A DNA stretch of 64,000 nucleotides. Source: Dipteris shenzhenensis (Eukaryota; Polypodiophyta; Polypodiopsida; Gleicheniales). The notes beneath the pieces are model-generated. The model worked only from the letters and a program-made list of their open reading frames with translations, did not search any database and was not told the DNA's origin. The position numbers and the translations under genes were made by a program. The stretch is taken from NCBI GenBank assembly GCA_047967505.1, contig CM106540.1; one strand, 5' to 3'. Below, in pieces: positions 8,688 to 20,677 of the stretch (positions are counted from its first letter, which is position 1; each line of letters starts with the position of its first letter).

Positions 8688-9385
8688 TGCCTCAATAGCG
8701 TTGTAAGAGAGCCCGACTTTGTAATAGATCGTCCCAACACAAATTGATAGCATCGTGTAAACGAACAATCGGAACCAATAGTAGCTCACATCTCGTCGCA
8801 TGTTTACGAACGATCTCGAAGTGAGATAGAATGTCTGCTTGAAGAAATTGACTTTCTCAGAACCTTTGAGCAGGTTGCCTTCCTGAAAAACACCGATATT
8901 GTAAGTTTGGCTGTTGAGTCCTGTTCCATAGACTATCCGATGGAGCTTTCATTTCAGGATGAGATACAATAGTAACAATACCTTCTTAGACGCTTCTCGA
9001 ATTCTAAAATCCACAGCTTTCCTTGTTTCTGACTCGCCATAGGCATTGATAAGGCGCTGAATCTTCTGAGACGCAGTCTCATTTCCTGCTGCAATCCCCG
9101 ACTCTTCATCATTGACGTCTGCCTGCGAGAAAGTCATGTAAGATTTGTCGATTTGCAATGCTCACCAAATCAGTCGCACTCTAACACAGATCTGAAAAGG
9201 GGCACTTCGATGATGAATTTCCTACTCAACACACTCCCAAAAAGCTCGCACATATTGCTAAACATGGCTGCGCGTTCGATAGACAGAGCCAGACTCACCT
9301 CTTCAAACCCAGCATTTATAACCCATAGATAATGGTCGGAGGGATTTCTGAACGCCGGACACGGGAAGCCAGCATCGTCGAATAA
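8688..9385 (-). pseudogene. ABCG half-transporter fragment (linker to first TM segment), 3 exons
   Basis: Three exons read leftward: 9385-9299 (LFDDAGFPCPAFRNPSDHYL, then WVINAGFEE), 9122-8982 (DVNDEESG, then QKIQRLINAYGESETRKAV) and 8882 to about 8688 (FFKQTFYLTSRSFVNMRRD, then SYYWFRLFVYTMLSICVGT and KVGLSYNAIE). All borders are GT-AG. The FPCPxxxNPSDHxL motif and the RDxxYYWxRL start of the ABC-2 transmembrane domain identify a plant ABCG/WBC transporter, a family that exports cutin, suberin or sporopollenin precursors. The upstream ATPase domain and all but the first transmembrane segments are absent, so this piece cannot make a transporter. Homology ends at an expected exon edge. It is convergent with the RPP1 fragment. 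Confidence 0.8.
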
Positions 9386-9730
9386 CTGCACAGATGTAAT
9401 TGCACCGCACCCATATTCTCATTGCAATTTGAGTACTTTGCAAGACGAATCTGAAAGGAATTTCACGGAAAGAGAATTCCGAAGACAAGGCCTAACCTCG
9501 AGAGCAGATGGAGAAACTAAGAAATGAACACTCAAGCTGAAAGTAAAAGGAGAACTACCTGTTAGGCTAGTGCTGATGGGCATTTAACTTTGTTGTAGTC
9601 CGTGGCTGCATATGTTACCATGGGCGTTGAAGCTCGCCAATGTAGTTGTTGCGAAGCATCATCGTCCATCGTTGTTGTGGCAGCTGTTATCTCGTGCATT
9701 CTTGGGTTTGTTTTTCTCTTTGTCACGTTG

Positions 9731-9942
9731 CCTCCTTATCTCTGTCAAGATCGCTTGAGTTGCTTTGGTGACGCCTTGGAAGAATTGGTGCACAAATCAG
9801 TACAGATAGGATTTTTTTTGCGTCTCTGTCAAGCTGCCTCCTTGGCTCTGCGAGGATCGCTTGAGTTCCGTTGGTGACGCCTTGGAAGAATTGGCAGCAC
9901 GAATCAGCGCAAATAGGAAATTTTCGCGTCTCTGCGACATCT
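9731..9942. repeat. Tandem duplication of a 106-bp segment
   Basis: CCTCCTTATCTCTGTCAAGA at 9731 is repeated in diverged form from 9837 (CCTCCTTGGCTCTGCGAGGA), both continuing through GGTGACGCCTTGGAAGAATT. It lies upstream of the ParB-methyltransferase gene, possibly in its promoter or first intron. Confidence 0.85.
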
Positions 9943-10132
9943 GCATTCTTGACTCCCCCCTCCATCACTTCGTCTCCTCCGGTCTCGCGCTTCGCAAACG
10001 CCTACGCCCTCGCCATTTTTCAGATGGTTACACTCTGTCATTTTTCATTTAATCATTTCAAAGATGGTTTCACTATGTCATTTATTTGCTTTTCTTCTTG
10101 TGCAGGTGAGCTTATTGAAAGTTGTGCAACAA
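9943..10132 (+). promoter_or_regulatory. Probable 5-prime UTR and last 5-prime-UTR intron of the ParB-methyltransferase gene
   Basis: A pyrimidine-rich stretch ending TTCTTCTTGTGCAG at 10105 looks like an intron acceptor, so the start codon at 10133 would lie in a short second exon (10106-10141). A pyrimidine-rich, possibly transcribed stretch lies at 9950-10000. The donor of the upstream intron was not pinned down. Confidence 0.4.
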
Positions 10133-13100
10133 ATGCCTCCAGTAAGTTTGGATTCTTTTTCTTTTTCTAGTTGCATTTCACCTTTGCATTTTTGCAAATC
10201 TTGTAATTGAGTTCTTCAAATGTGTAGAGAAAGAAACGTGATGTGTCTAGTCCTATCACAAGGAAAGGTGGCAAAAGGAAGAAGCAAGAGTCAGAGGTCA
10301 AGAATGAACTGAAGGAGCTTGAGCAAGTTGACATTGAAAATGATATTGAGGATCCTGAGGACAACAAGGATAAAACTATAGATGAACCATCCAACAAAGT
10401 AGGAGTTAAAGATGATGTGGAGGATATCATTCCAGAGTGTGTTGAGAGACCTTCAGGTGCAGATATTTTAGAGCTTCTTACAGTAACTAAAGAAATTCCA
10501 CCTCCTCGAATTCCCTTGTGTCGTTGTCTCATAAACCCAGTTGTGCGCCAAATTAGGAATGATTTGACCATTTTGAAAAGAGCATTTGAAATAGAGGGAT
10601 ACATTCCGACAAAAGGATCTTTTATTCTATCTATCAAAATGCCTGATGGGTCTTCGAAGGATGTTGATGATGTCACAAGAGAACGTTGGGACAAGAATTG
10701 GAGCTTAGTTAATGATGAGTTTGAATCAGAGATAATTGGCACACCATGGAGCTTTCTATCAAACAAAATGTTCTTCGTGTGGGAAGGAAATCATCGTACA
10801 GCATCTTGGATGGAAAGCATAGAAGAGCTTTACACAAATATCAAGTCTAGACACATTAGAGTGCAAGCTCAAGTTATTGAACCGGAAGCAAAGGATGAGC
10901 TTAAGCTTGTTGCTGCTCTGCAAAGATTTAACTTGTAAGCCTTGTTGTTTATGTTTTCTATATTGAGATGGTAAGTGCTTGTAAATGAAACCAATTTTGA
11001 TCCATTTAAGTCAATGGTTGCAGGCTTAATGAAGATGCAATTGTTGTTACTAATCTCAAGGATTATTTGTACCACACAAGCACACTCGTATCTTGTGATG
11101 CTCAATATTTTACTCAGGATTTTAGTGAGGAGGAGAAAAAAGCTATTGAGTTGGCAAGACAAAAAGAGATTGGAAGTGGACGAAGGGTGTGGTATCCCCT
11201 CACCCAAACTATTCTTGGGAGGATGGTATTTGCTGTAAGTATTAGTTCTTTAGTTTATATATTTTCTTTTTTTGTGACTTTGCTTTGTGTTCCAATAACA
11301 TTATGATGAGATTATCTGTTTATGTTGAAAGGGGAAATGGAAATCAGATTTTGAGGCTCAATGCAAGAAATTGCATTCTTCCATGCCAAAGGATGAGAGA
11401 GAGTCCAAGATTCATGAGATTAAAAAGACTGTGGGAGCAACATATCGAAGAAAAATTACACGGGTAAGTTTTCAATTTACCAAATTTTGTATTTATAGAT
11501 CACAAATTTGAATTTGTAGTCCACAAAATTCTACGTTTTATATCTCAGATATTTGAATTTATAGTTTGCAAATTTGAATTTATAGTTTTCAAATTCTAAT
11601 TTTACAACTCATAAACCATAATATATGATTTGAAAATTATAAATCTATAGTTACAACTTGCAAATTTTTAGTTTGTACTTTGAAAACCTTAATATATGGT
11701 TTGTTGTGTGTATCAAAGTCTCTTCTAAAACTTTACTATTTGGCAGATGCTTTCAATAGTCAATCCTTCCCATGGCAAGGAGTGGTTTAATATCCTTTGG
11801 AATTTACCATTTGAGGATACATCAATGAAGATCACTTTGGAGAAGCTTTACCAAGTATCAATTGCAACCTGTTCCAAGGCAAAGCAACTATCTATTCTTT
11901 CTCTTCTTGGTGCAGATGACAATCTAAAGGAGAGTTATGGGATGCCTATGACTGACCATGGTTTCATACCTTGGCTTGCAAAAGAAGTATGGATGGACCA
12001 TGTGTTGGCAGATGCTGGGCGATTGCTTGACCAAGTGATGAAATCATCAAGCATTGAGGGTGCAGCTACACTTCCAGACAGTCCTTCTATTCTGGAATAC
12101 TTTGATGGCATTATAGTGAGACACAGGCCTTTTTTGTTTGAGCCTTTTGCTTCATTGATGACAGTTGCTGTTGTTCCATCTAAGCAAGTTGATCTTACAA
12201 ATGCCAGCAGACGATTGGTTTACAGGTGCGTTTTGGCTTTCGTTTTCAATTGAAAGATATCTTTGTAATACCTTGCATTCTCTTATATTATCCTAAAAAT
12301 CATTTAGGTATCTCCATTATCTGGCTGCAAATAAGAGTCTTAAGGTGGTACCATCCATTTGCAAGGCTTGGACTATGCTTGCACCTGCTACTTACTGCAT
12401 GTACACCTCTCATATTTTTAGAGAGAATAAGCATAAGGATGGTCATATATTGCTTACGGAGTGGGAAAGGAAGCACTGCCCTTGGTGGATCGAGATGAAG
12501 GCTGGAACATGTATCGAGGAAGAGAAGGAAACTTATGATCGCCATTTAAAAGGTGAGTGCAAGTCAAACTCGGGTTCGTCGGGCAACATGGATGAGGCAC
12601 AAAAGAAGAGGCTTGAAGAGGAGCAAAAAGCAATAGTAGAAAAGCAAAAGGCAAGTCATGTGACTCCAAATAACAAACGAGGTGGAAGACCTAAACCAAC
12701 GGGCACTTCTAACACAGGTCTATTTTCTTATAACTCTTTCTTTCATGTTTCAAAGTGATTAGAAGCTTCCTACAAATTTAATTTAGGATTCTTTGTTATT
12801 GTAGACAATGATCCACGAAAGGAGGAGTCTCTTCTTAGCAAGAAAGTGTGTAATACGGATATGGTTTATGTTCCTTTGTCCACTTTCTCATCATTTGCAA
12901 CTCGTATCTCACAAGAGAACTACAAAGTTTGGGAGTATGATTATGTATCACTTGGAAAAGAAGTTAAGCAATACAAGTATGATGGGGCTTTTCAAATCAT
13001 AAGAAATTTTTACCATGAACTTGGTGGCATGAAGAAGTCACGCAATGGAAAAAATGCTGCATGGAGTGTGGATTTTTGCTTGATTGACCTTCCTACAGGA

Positions 13101-13994
13101 TCAATAGTGAGTGGAATCAAGGGTGGAATCCCTGGATGGAACATTCTAAATGAGGAGCATATCTCATGCTCACTTGCTATTGCTTCATCTGTGATGGATG
13201 ATTATGGATGGACATTGGTGATGTGTTCACCTATATCCACTTCATTCGTTGAGCGTTTGGCAAGACAAATGAGACTAGAGGTTTCTTGTAGGTGAGCAAT
13301 ATATCACAGTTGATAATGTCTGTTTATGTGAATTGCATTCAGCTATTGGTATCTTATAGTTAGTACATGTAGATGGATCGTGGAGACGGGAGATTGCATT
13401 GATGTTGCGGATAATGTTGGCTTTGGTGTCAAGGTATGTCATTTGGCTATTTACATGATTGTCATGTTCTTGTTTGTTCGTATTTTAGTATTCTCCATTA
13501 ACTTTTTCAATCTATGTTTTATGTAGATTACTGCCTTTCAAATCCTATTGTTCTCTAGGATTGGCAAGAAGGCACATCACTATCTTGATAGGGCAAATAA
13601 AGTTTCCCAATCCCTTAAGGTGTGCATGGACAATTATTTCATCACTCATTACTTGCCTTCAAGTGTACGGTGCATAAAAGAGGGAAAGGGTGGACAGTGG
13701 CGTGGTGGGTTGGAGAAGAGTAGCTCCATGATGTTGATGTTCATGGAGTTGTTGTGTCCCATTGGAGGCTCTGTGCTTGAGCTTGGTGCAGGTACAGCAC
13801 CTGGGATGAAAGCAGCAATTCACTCAGGACGTCCATGCATGGCAGTGGACAATGACAAAGAGATTTGCATAGGATACTTAGAAGGCATGCTTAGAGACAA
13901 CTTCACAGAGGCAGGGCCTTCAAGTGTGAATCAAGCAGTCCTCATGATAGATGATGAGGAGACAGACTATGACTTTGATGCACCTCTTGATTAG
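10133..13994 (+). CDS. ParB/Srx-like domain fused to beta-class DNA methyltransferase fold, 9 exons
   Basis: Nine exons join in frame with GT-AG borders: 10133-10141, 10228-10934, 11024-11234, 11332-11463, 11747-12225, 12308-12717, 12805-13291, 13373-13433 and 13527-13994, giving 987 aa without a stop. The ATG at 10133 gives a basic start, MPPRKKRDVSSP then GGKRKK, which resembles a nuclear localisation signal; residues 25-75 are acidic. Residues about 80-260 resemble ParB N-terminal domains: INPVVRQIRNDL at 105, VWEGNHRTASW at 187 (compare box II GERRxRA) and ALQRFNLNEDA at 233 (compare ENxQRxxLNPxE). A long helical middle region (300-640), with a charged stretch near 610-640, is unrecognised. 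Residues 650-960 look like an amino-methyltransferase with motif order IV before I: VDFCLIDLPTG at 739 in the DPPY position, GWTLVMCSPIS, then KSSSMMLMFMELLCPIGG and SAM-binding VLELGAGTAPG at 915 with AVDND at 938. It could bind DNA sites and methylate adenine or cytosine, or be a catalytically dead relative. The family in plants is unknown to me. Confidence 0.7.
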
Positions 13995-14080
13995 TGAGTA
14001 ATTTATTTGATCTATGTGTATAATTTAAGCATGGTTAGATACTGACTAATTGAGCTTAGTGTTCTGCCTTGCTATGCAGA

Positions 14081-14186
14081 AGATGTGGCTACCCAAATGG
14101 CAGGAGATAGCACATTCGATTATGAGTTGGTGGAGAGGCATCATGGGCATCTAGACTACATAGATGACTTGGCTGATGAGGTCTAG
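14081..14186 (+). other. Possible lost C-terminal exon of the ParB-methyltransferase gene
   Basis: After a TGCTATGCAG acceptor, one frame runs DVATQMAGDSTFDYELVER, then HHGHLDYIDDLADEV and a stop at 14186. The acidic, ordered composition resembles the acidic end of the preceding exon. A GTGAGT donor exists at 13993, but splicing there yields TAA at the junction, so as read the protein stops before this segment. It may be a relic of a longer ancestral C-terminus, a UTR exon, or an effect of a small sequence error. Confidence 0.35.
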
Positions 14187-14189
14187 AGA

Positions 14190-14540
14190 GCATGTCCTGG
14201 CTTTTTATGGATTGATGCAAAACTTAATTTCTCATGTTTTCATTATCATCTCATGTAGACCTGGTTTCTTATGGATGGATAGCCATTACCTTCTTATGCA
14301 AACCTTAACTTCTTATGGATTGATAGATTATGGCTTCTGAATCATGTGATTTTAATGGTCTTTGACCTAATAATATGAACATGTCATAGTTGTTTTGGAA
14401 ATGTATGGCAAGTTGTAATTTTTAGGTTTGAATTTTTAGGCGAATTCATAGTTTACATCTTTGATTGTTAAAATATATATCCATCCCTCTATTGAGTTTC
14501 GAAAGACTAAAAACAAATAATTGTTGGCAATCTCACAAGC
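14190..14540. other. Downstream flank without recognised features
   Basis: AT-rich, with near-repeats of TTATGGATTGAT and TCTCATG. It probably includes the 3-prime UTR of the upstream gene. I see no ORF or RNA gene. Confidence 0.4.
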
Positions 14541-14570
14541 TTGAGGGGAGGTATTAATAAGCATATCTAC

Positions 14571-15290
14571 TTAAAAGTGAACAATGCCACTAGTCCTAAT
14601 TTTGTTGGCATGTTGAGGCTTATAGAAAATACAATGAATGTGCAAATATAATACACACAATTGCATCATGAGAGCATTCAAACCAAGGGTATATGTCTTT
14701 GGCTCTTTGTACCTTGGTACATGCATGCAGCTAATATGAGAGCTGTCGATTGAGGTTTTAAAAAAAAGATATTTCATAAAAAAACATTCATTCAAGTATA
14801 ACTCCATTGAGTGTTGCTCGGATAATCCGCTCAAGGGTTTCCGCTCATAATATGTACGCACCCAAGTGGAGGGTTGGCACATAGATGCTTTGCTACCTCA
14901 TCCTACTTTTCCTTTATGAAAATATTATCCCTTGGACTATTCCACATGGGTCTAGCCCACATAGATGAGAAAGTCTAAGATGCCTTGCCACCTCTACCAA
15001 TGAAATACAATATGTCCCATTGGCCTTGGCCATATATCACTTAATATTTCATGGGACCGCCTAGGTGGAGGGGTGGCACATGGAGATTCCATGCCATCTC
15101 ACCATACTATATTATTTGTTCCGTACAACACACCTATGGGTCCTCTTACTTGGAAGGGTGGCACATGGACATGCCCTGCCACCTCAACCTTGGGCCCTTT
15201 CCACTCCATATTATATTCTACTAATGCCACACACAAATATTCACTTCTACTTATTACATTTACAATGGAAATTTTTTGGTGGTAATAGAT
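14571..15290 (-). mobile_element. Ty3/gypsy LTR (element 1), minus orientation
   Basis: Read on the minus strand from about 15290, the sequence follows a polypurine tract (AAAAGGGGGAATC) and then matches the LTR at 41056-41460 block by block: GTGTGTGGCA, GAGGTGGCAGGGCAT, GTAAGAGGACCCATA, CTCCACCTAGGCGGTCCCA and AAAAGTAGGATGAGGT. It continues with divergent sequence to about 14571 that shares a 55-bp block with 1690-1740. The outer end and target-site duplication are not defined. Confidence 0.7.
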
Positions 15291-17721
15291 TCCCCCTTTT
15301 CCAAGCATGGAATGCACAGCATGCCCATGCCTGGGTCACAACCGAACAAAGAAAGGCTTGAGATGCCTTTTGTTGAACACTTTCCTCCTGTGTCGTCATG
15401 AACCTCCATTGATCCATTGTTGTGTTCCTTGATGACCTGGTATGGTCCAAACCACTTCAGAAGAAACTTTTTGTCCATTTGGTGGTCCAATCTACTATCC
15501 AAGCACAACACCATGGCTCCTTCTGCAAAATGATGCTCCCACCCCTTATGGATCTTGGCATCCAAGTGGGCTTTTTGTCAATTCTTTTGGATCTCTGCAT
15601 GATGCAAAGCATGCTGCAGGGTCTCATCCAATTTTTCAAGTTGAATCAACCTGGCTTCAACTTGTTCATCTTGTAACATCTTTTGTTCTTGTGCCAACCT
15701 TAGTGTAGGTACTTCTATCTTGAGTGGCAAAACTACTTCGGTACCATATATTAATTCAAATGGGACGTGTCCAGTGGATGTCTTGTGAGTAATATTGTAT
15801 GCCCAAACTACCTCAGCAACTTTTTGATCACACTGGCCCCGATGTTTATCCATCATTTTTTCTATGGACATGCACAAGAGGCCATTGACCTGCTCCACTT
15901 GACCCATGGATTGTGGATAATAAATGCTGGAAGTGTGATGATCGATACCCATATGTTCCATGAGCGACTTTACAGCTTCATTCAAGAATGGACTCCCATG
16001 ATCGGACACAATCTCCATAGGTGTCTGAAAACGTGTAGATATGTGCTCAAAGATGAAATTTGAGACTACCTTACCATTTGCTACCAAGAGAGCTACAACT
16101 TCAGCCCACTTGGTGACATATTATGTAGCCACCAAAAGGTACTTTTTCTTGCGGGCTATCATTGGTAGAGGGCCCACAAAATCAATACCCCATTTCTGAA
16201 ATGGATGAATGGACATCACAGGATGATGTTGCCTAGGCCATAAATCCTTCTTACCAAAGAATTGGCAGGGCTCATAGGTCTTGCAATACATAGCTACATC
16301 TTTGAATATAGTTGGCTAGTAATACCCTACATGTAGAATCTTCTTGGTGGTGTAATTTGCTGCATAGTGTCCACCACAAAACCATCATAGTATTGCTACA
16401 ATACTTTGGGTACTTCTTCTACATCAATAGCTCTTCTTAATACACCATCCATGCCTTGGCAATACAACACCCCATCAAAGAGTGTATAGCACCTACTATT
16501 TTTGCGGATCTTCTTCCGCTCATAACTGGTGCAGTCAGGTGGAAAAGAAAAGGTAGCCAGAAACTTGTAGATACCTCAATACCATGGATCATCTGCTTCC
16601 ATGGCTACTACAAGGTTCACTTCAGGACTTTCTTCCAAGTCAATTAAGGCATTCTTTAGATTAGAACAACCTTCTTTTACAATTTTAAAGGTAAAATCAT
16701 ACTCTTGAAGGATTACTAACCACTTAGCCAACCGGCCAAGGGGATTAGGCAATTGCAAAACCTGCTTTGCAAGACCATTGCTTGAAATAATGACAAAAGC
16801 TCTATAAGCCACATAATGCTTAAAGTTTTAATTGCAAAACATTAAGGATAGAGTATGCTTGTCGGCATCAAAATAGCATTGCTTTGTTTGAAGCATTTGC
16901 CGTGAAGCAAACCAAATGGGATACATGAATCGGTCTTCCCCTTGCTAGAGAAGAATCCCTGCCAAAGTGTGCTCTCCAAACCCTGGGTTGATATAAAAGT
17001 TCTTGGACCAATCGAGGTTGTGGAGAATAGGCTCAGATGTAAGAGCCTCCTTGATTTGCACAAACCTTTGATCACATTCTTCATTCCATGAAAAATTAAC
17101 ACAACATAGTCATGGGTCTAGTCAAAGTAGCATACTAATCAATGAAGTGCTAGTAATATCCTACCAAGTTCACAAAGGAATGCACCTGACGCCTTGTGGT
17201 GGGTGGAGAGAGCTTAAGAATTGCATCAACCTTATCTGGATCAGGCCTAATGCCATCTGTTGAGACTATGTGCCCAAGCAATCTTCCTTGAGTGGCCCCA
17301 ATAGTGCATTTCTTGGGGTTGAGGCTGCCATTTGCTTCATTAATTCTTTGTAAAGCCATGCAAATGTTCATGATGTGCTCACTTCGTGTAGAAAATATGC
17401 AAAAGTCATCTAAAAACATTTCCAAGAAAATCCCCAAATAAGGGGCGAAGACCATCTGCATGAACCGTCGAAATGTAGCTGCAGCATTGGTAAGACCAAA
17501 TGGCATCACTTTGAAAGCAAAAGTGCCCTAGGGTGTGGAAAATGTAGTCTTGTACACATCTTCTGCTGCAATTTGGACTTGATAAAACCCAGAGTAGCCA
17601 TCACAAAAAGTGTACATCTCATGGCTACTCACCTTCTCCAGAATGATGTCCTGAAATGGCAAAGGATGATGATCTCTTTTCATGGCCGCATTGAGCTTCT
17701 TGTAGTTGATGCAAACCTACC
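15260..17721 (-). pseudogene. Ty3/gypsy pol, RT-RNase H-integrase (element 1), truncated
   Basis: On the minus strand: reverse transcriptase (from 17721: KLNAAMKRDHHPLPFQD, YTFCDGYSGFYQV, MPFGLTNAAATF and the active-site LDDFCIFS), RNase H (about 17110-16560), the integrase zinc region (MYCKTYEPCQFFG near 16290) and catalytic core (WGIDFVGPL, VSDHGSPFLNE, GQVEQVNG), ending at the LTR near 15290. The frame has several stops and shifts (for example TAG after LVAT and one near 15575). The N-terminal third of RT, protease and gag are missing: at 17721/17722 the sequence switches abruptly to a copia RNase H. It belongs to the same family as 38647-41090 on the other strand. Confidence 0.85.
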
Positions 17722-20677
17722 ACTTGTTGTCTGAACCCCAGCCTCATAAAATAGTCCATACTGCATTGTGGACTTCACATACCTGAGTATGCGTCTAGCC
17801 GCATCCAAATGCAGTTTCCTTGGAGCTTGCATAAACTGACTTACCAATCCAACAGCATAGCTTAAATCTGGCCTGGTAATAGTCATATAAATCAAACTTC
17901 CTACTATGCATTTGTACATAGTAGGGTCTTCCAGAAGCTCACTGCATCCTTGCTCAGCTTCACATTCTGCTCCAAAGGAACTGAAATAGGCTTACAGCCT
18001 GTCATCCCCCATATTTGGACAGCATGTCCAATCCATACTGCCTCTGCAAGAGCTGTATCCCACTTGGTGATCTAATCACCTCAATGCCCAAGAAATAACG
18101 CAGCTCTCCCAAATCCTTCATTTCAAACTTCTGCTTCAATAGCATTTTCACATGAAGGATATCTTCATCACTATCACCTGTGATGATCAAATCATCAACA
18201 TAAATGACAAGCAGCATAATACCTTTCTCTGTTTTTCTCACATAGAGTGAGAAATCTGCCTTGGAAATCTAAAAGCCAATAGTGACAAGATACTGTCCTA
18301 TCTTGTCAGACCATGCTCTAGGTGCTTGCTTCAAGCCATACAAGGCTTTCTTCAACCTGCAAACAAACTCAGGATGAAGAGCATGAACATAACCTGGTGG
18401 CTGCTCCATAAAGACCTCTTCTTGCAAATCACCATGCAAGAAGGCATTCTTTACATCCATCTGATGTAAAGACCATCCCTTTGATGCAGCCATAGCAATG
18501 GCTGCTCTTACGGTTGCCATCCTTGCAATGGGACTGAAAGTTTCTTCATAATCAATGCCATATGTCTGTGCATACCCCTTGACAACTAATCTTACCTTGT
18601 ATCTATTCACAGAACCATCTACATTGTGCTTGATCTTATAAACCCACTTACAGCCAATTGCATTCTTGTCTTTAGGTAAAGGCACCAATTCCCATGTAGC
18701 ATTTGCTTCCAAGGCATCCATTTCTTCATCCATGGCTTTCTCCCATTTTTCGTTTCCCATGGCTTGCTCAAAAGAAGTGGGTTCTGGTTCCTGTATCACT
18801 TTGACCATATAGGCATAGTGAATGGCTGTAAATCCATCATATTTCAGCCTATCCACAGGATACCTAACCCTGGTAGACCTGCGCAAAATAGGCTCACTTC
18901 TAGGTGCTCTCAAAACATCCCTGGTCTTCATTACTCCAGGTGTAACAATAGAAGGAATACCCAACTCATCATCAATGCTCTGTTCTGAGCCACTGGATTC
19001 ACCATCCACATAAGAGTGACCTGCATTCACATCAAACATGGGCTGATCTACCTTCTCTTTTCCTTTTTGTGATACCTGCATACCACTCTCTGCATTGCTT
19101 TGAGGAGATTCTCCTGATCTCAATCTGCCTGTCCATGGCGAAGTATGTGAACCACTGCTAGACGACACTACAGGTCCACTGATATTTTGTGATTGCTGCT
19201 GTGAATTCTGTGCAGCATTGCCATTTTGTGCATCTACATCAATCATCACATTTACTGGTTTATACCAGCTGCTCATCTCATCAAAAACAACATCTCTGCT
19301 CACTATAAACTTACGAGTAGAAGGGTTATAGCATCTATACCCTTTTTGCTGCAGAGAATAACCAATAAAGATGCACTTCTCAGCTTTTGGATCCAACTTG
19401 GACCTCAACTCATCTGGCACATGGACATAGGCAATGCAACCAAAAATTTTCAAATGAGAAATGTCTGGTTTTCTACCAGTATACATCTCCTCTGGCGTCA
19501 TGCCATGTATTGTTGCAGTGGGAGTCCTGTTCATTATATAAACTGCTGTAGCAACTGCTTCAGCCCAATAATAATCTGGTAGATCTTTTTCATTTAGCAT
19601 GGCCCGAGATACCTCTCCAATATGCCTGTTTTTCCTTTCTGCAATTCCATTTTGCTGTGGGGTATCACTGCATGAATATTGCTGCTTTATACCATGCTCC
19701 TGCAAGAACCTTGCAAACTCATTTGAGAGGTACTCTCCCCCTCCATCTGACCTTAGGCATTTTATTTGCAGGCCTGTTTCTTTTTCAACCATAGCTTTAA
19801 AAGCTTTGAAGTGCCCAAACACTTCACTTTTCTTTTTCATAAAATACACCCAAAGTTTTCTGCTGAAGTCATCAATAAATGTGACAAAATAGTGACAGCC
19901 TCCAATAGATGTAGCCTTAGTAGTCCACACATCAGAGTGGATTAATTCCAATGGCTTTTTACTCTCTTGAACATGCCTAGGAAAAGGTTTCCTTGCCTAT
20001 CTCCCAAATTGACAGGCTTCACAAACCTTGTGCATTTCTGCAACCTTGAATTTAGGCAATCCTGCAACAATATTTTGGGCTTGCATTGATTTAAGTCACT
20101 GTATATTAACATGACCAATGCGTTTGTGCCAGATATCAATATCTGCAACTACACCGGTCCCATGTGCAAACATTGTTGCACTCAATTCAGGCATGTTTGC
20201 ATCCAGCGTAAACATCCTGCCCTTCTTCTTTCCTTTTGCTATCAAGCGACCGTTATTTTTCATATCCTCAACAAAGCATCCATGAGGATTAAATCTGACC
20301 TGCAAGCCCTGCTCATCCTTTTGACCAACAGAAACCAGGTTCTTGGTGATGTTCGAGACATGAAATACATCGGACAGGTATTTCTTTTTCCCATCCTGCA
20401 TAGACAAAGGAATTTTACCAATCTGCACAATAGGATGTGCAGTATCATCACCAGTCTCCACAAATCCTGGCTTTTCTATTTTCCTTGCATCCTGCATCCA
20501 TTCTGCATGACCTGTCATGTGGTTTGACACACCTGAGTCAACATACCACACATCATTTCGTTCTTCTGCACTTGTCACAGAATTGGTCATATGCTGCACC
20601 ATAAATAGATGCTCATTTCTGTCATCACCCTGTCTACTGGAAGATGCATAATTGCCTTGCTGCAATTTTCCATTCAT
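17722..20677 (-). pseudogene. Copia pol: protease, integrase, RT, partial RNase H (element 1)
   Basis: Frames in order: protease WYVDSGVSNHMTG (20560), pre-integrase IWHKRIGHVNIQ with a stop just after it (20100), integrase core LIHSDVWTT, CLRSDGGGEYLS and QQNGIAERKNR, then RT (KWVYKIKH, SLHQMDVKNAFLHGDLQEE, KKALYGLKQAPRAW and the catalytic LLVIYVDDLIITG near 18190), and RNase H start ITRPDLSYAVGLVSQFM. Breaks include TGA after VNIQ, TAG after CQFGR (near 20000), a stop near 18268 between two RT frames, and a frame change near 17930. All catalytic motifs read normally between the breaks, so decay is recent to moderate. Confidence 0.85.

Noticed and set aside
10133-13994. Gene as a bacterial contaminant
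   Set aside because: Eight GT-AG introns keep the frame, and flanks are plant retrotransposons.
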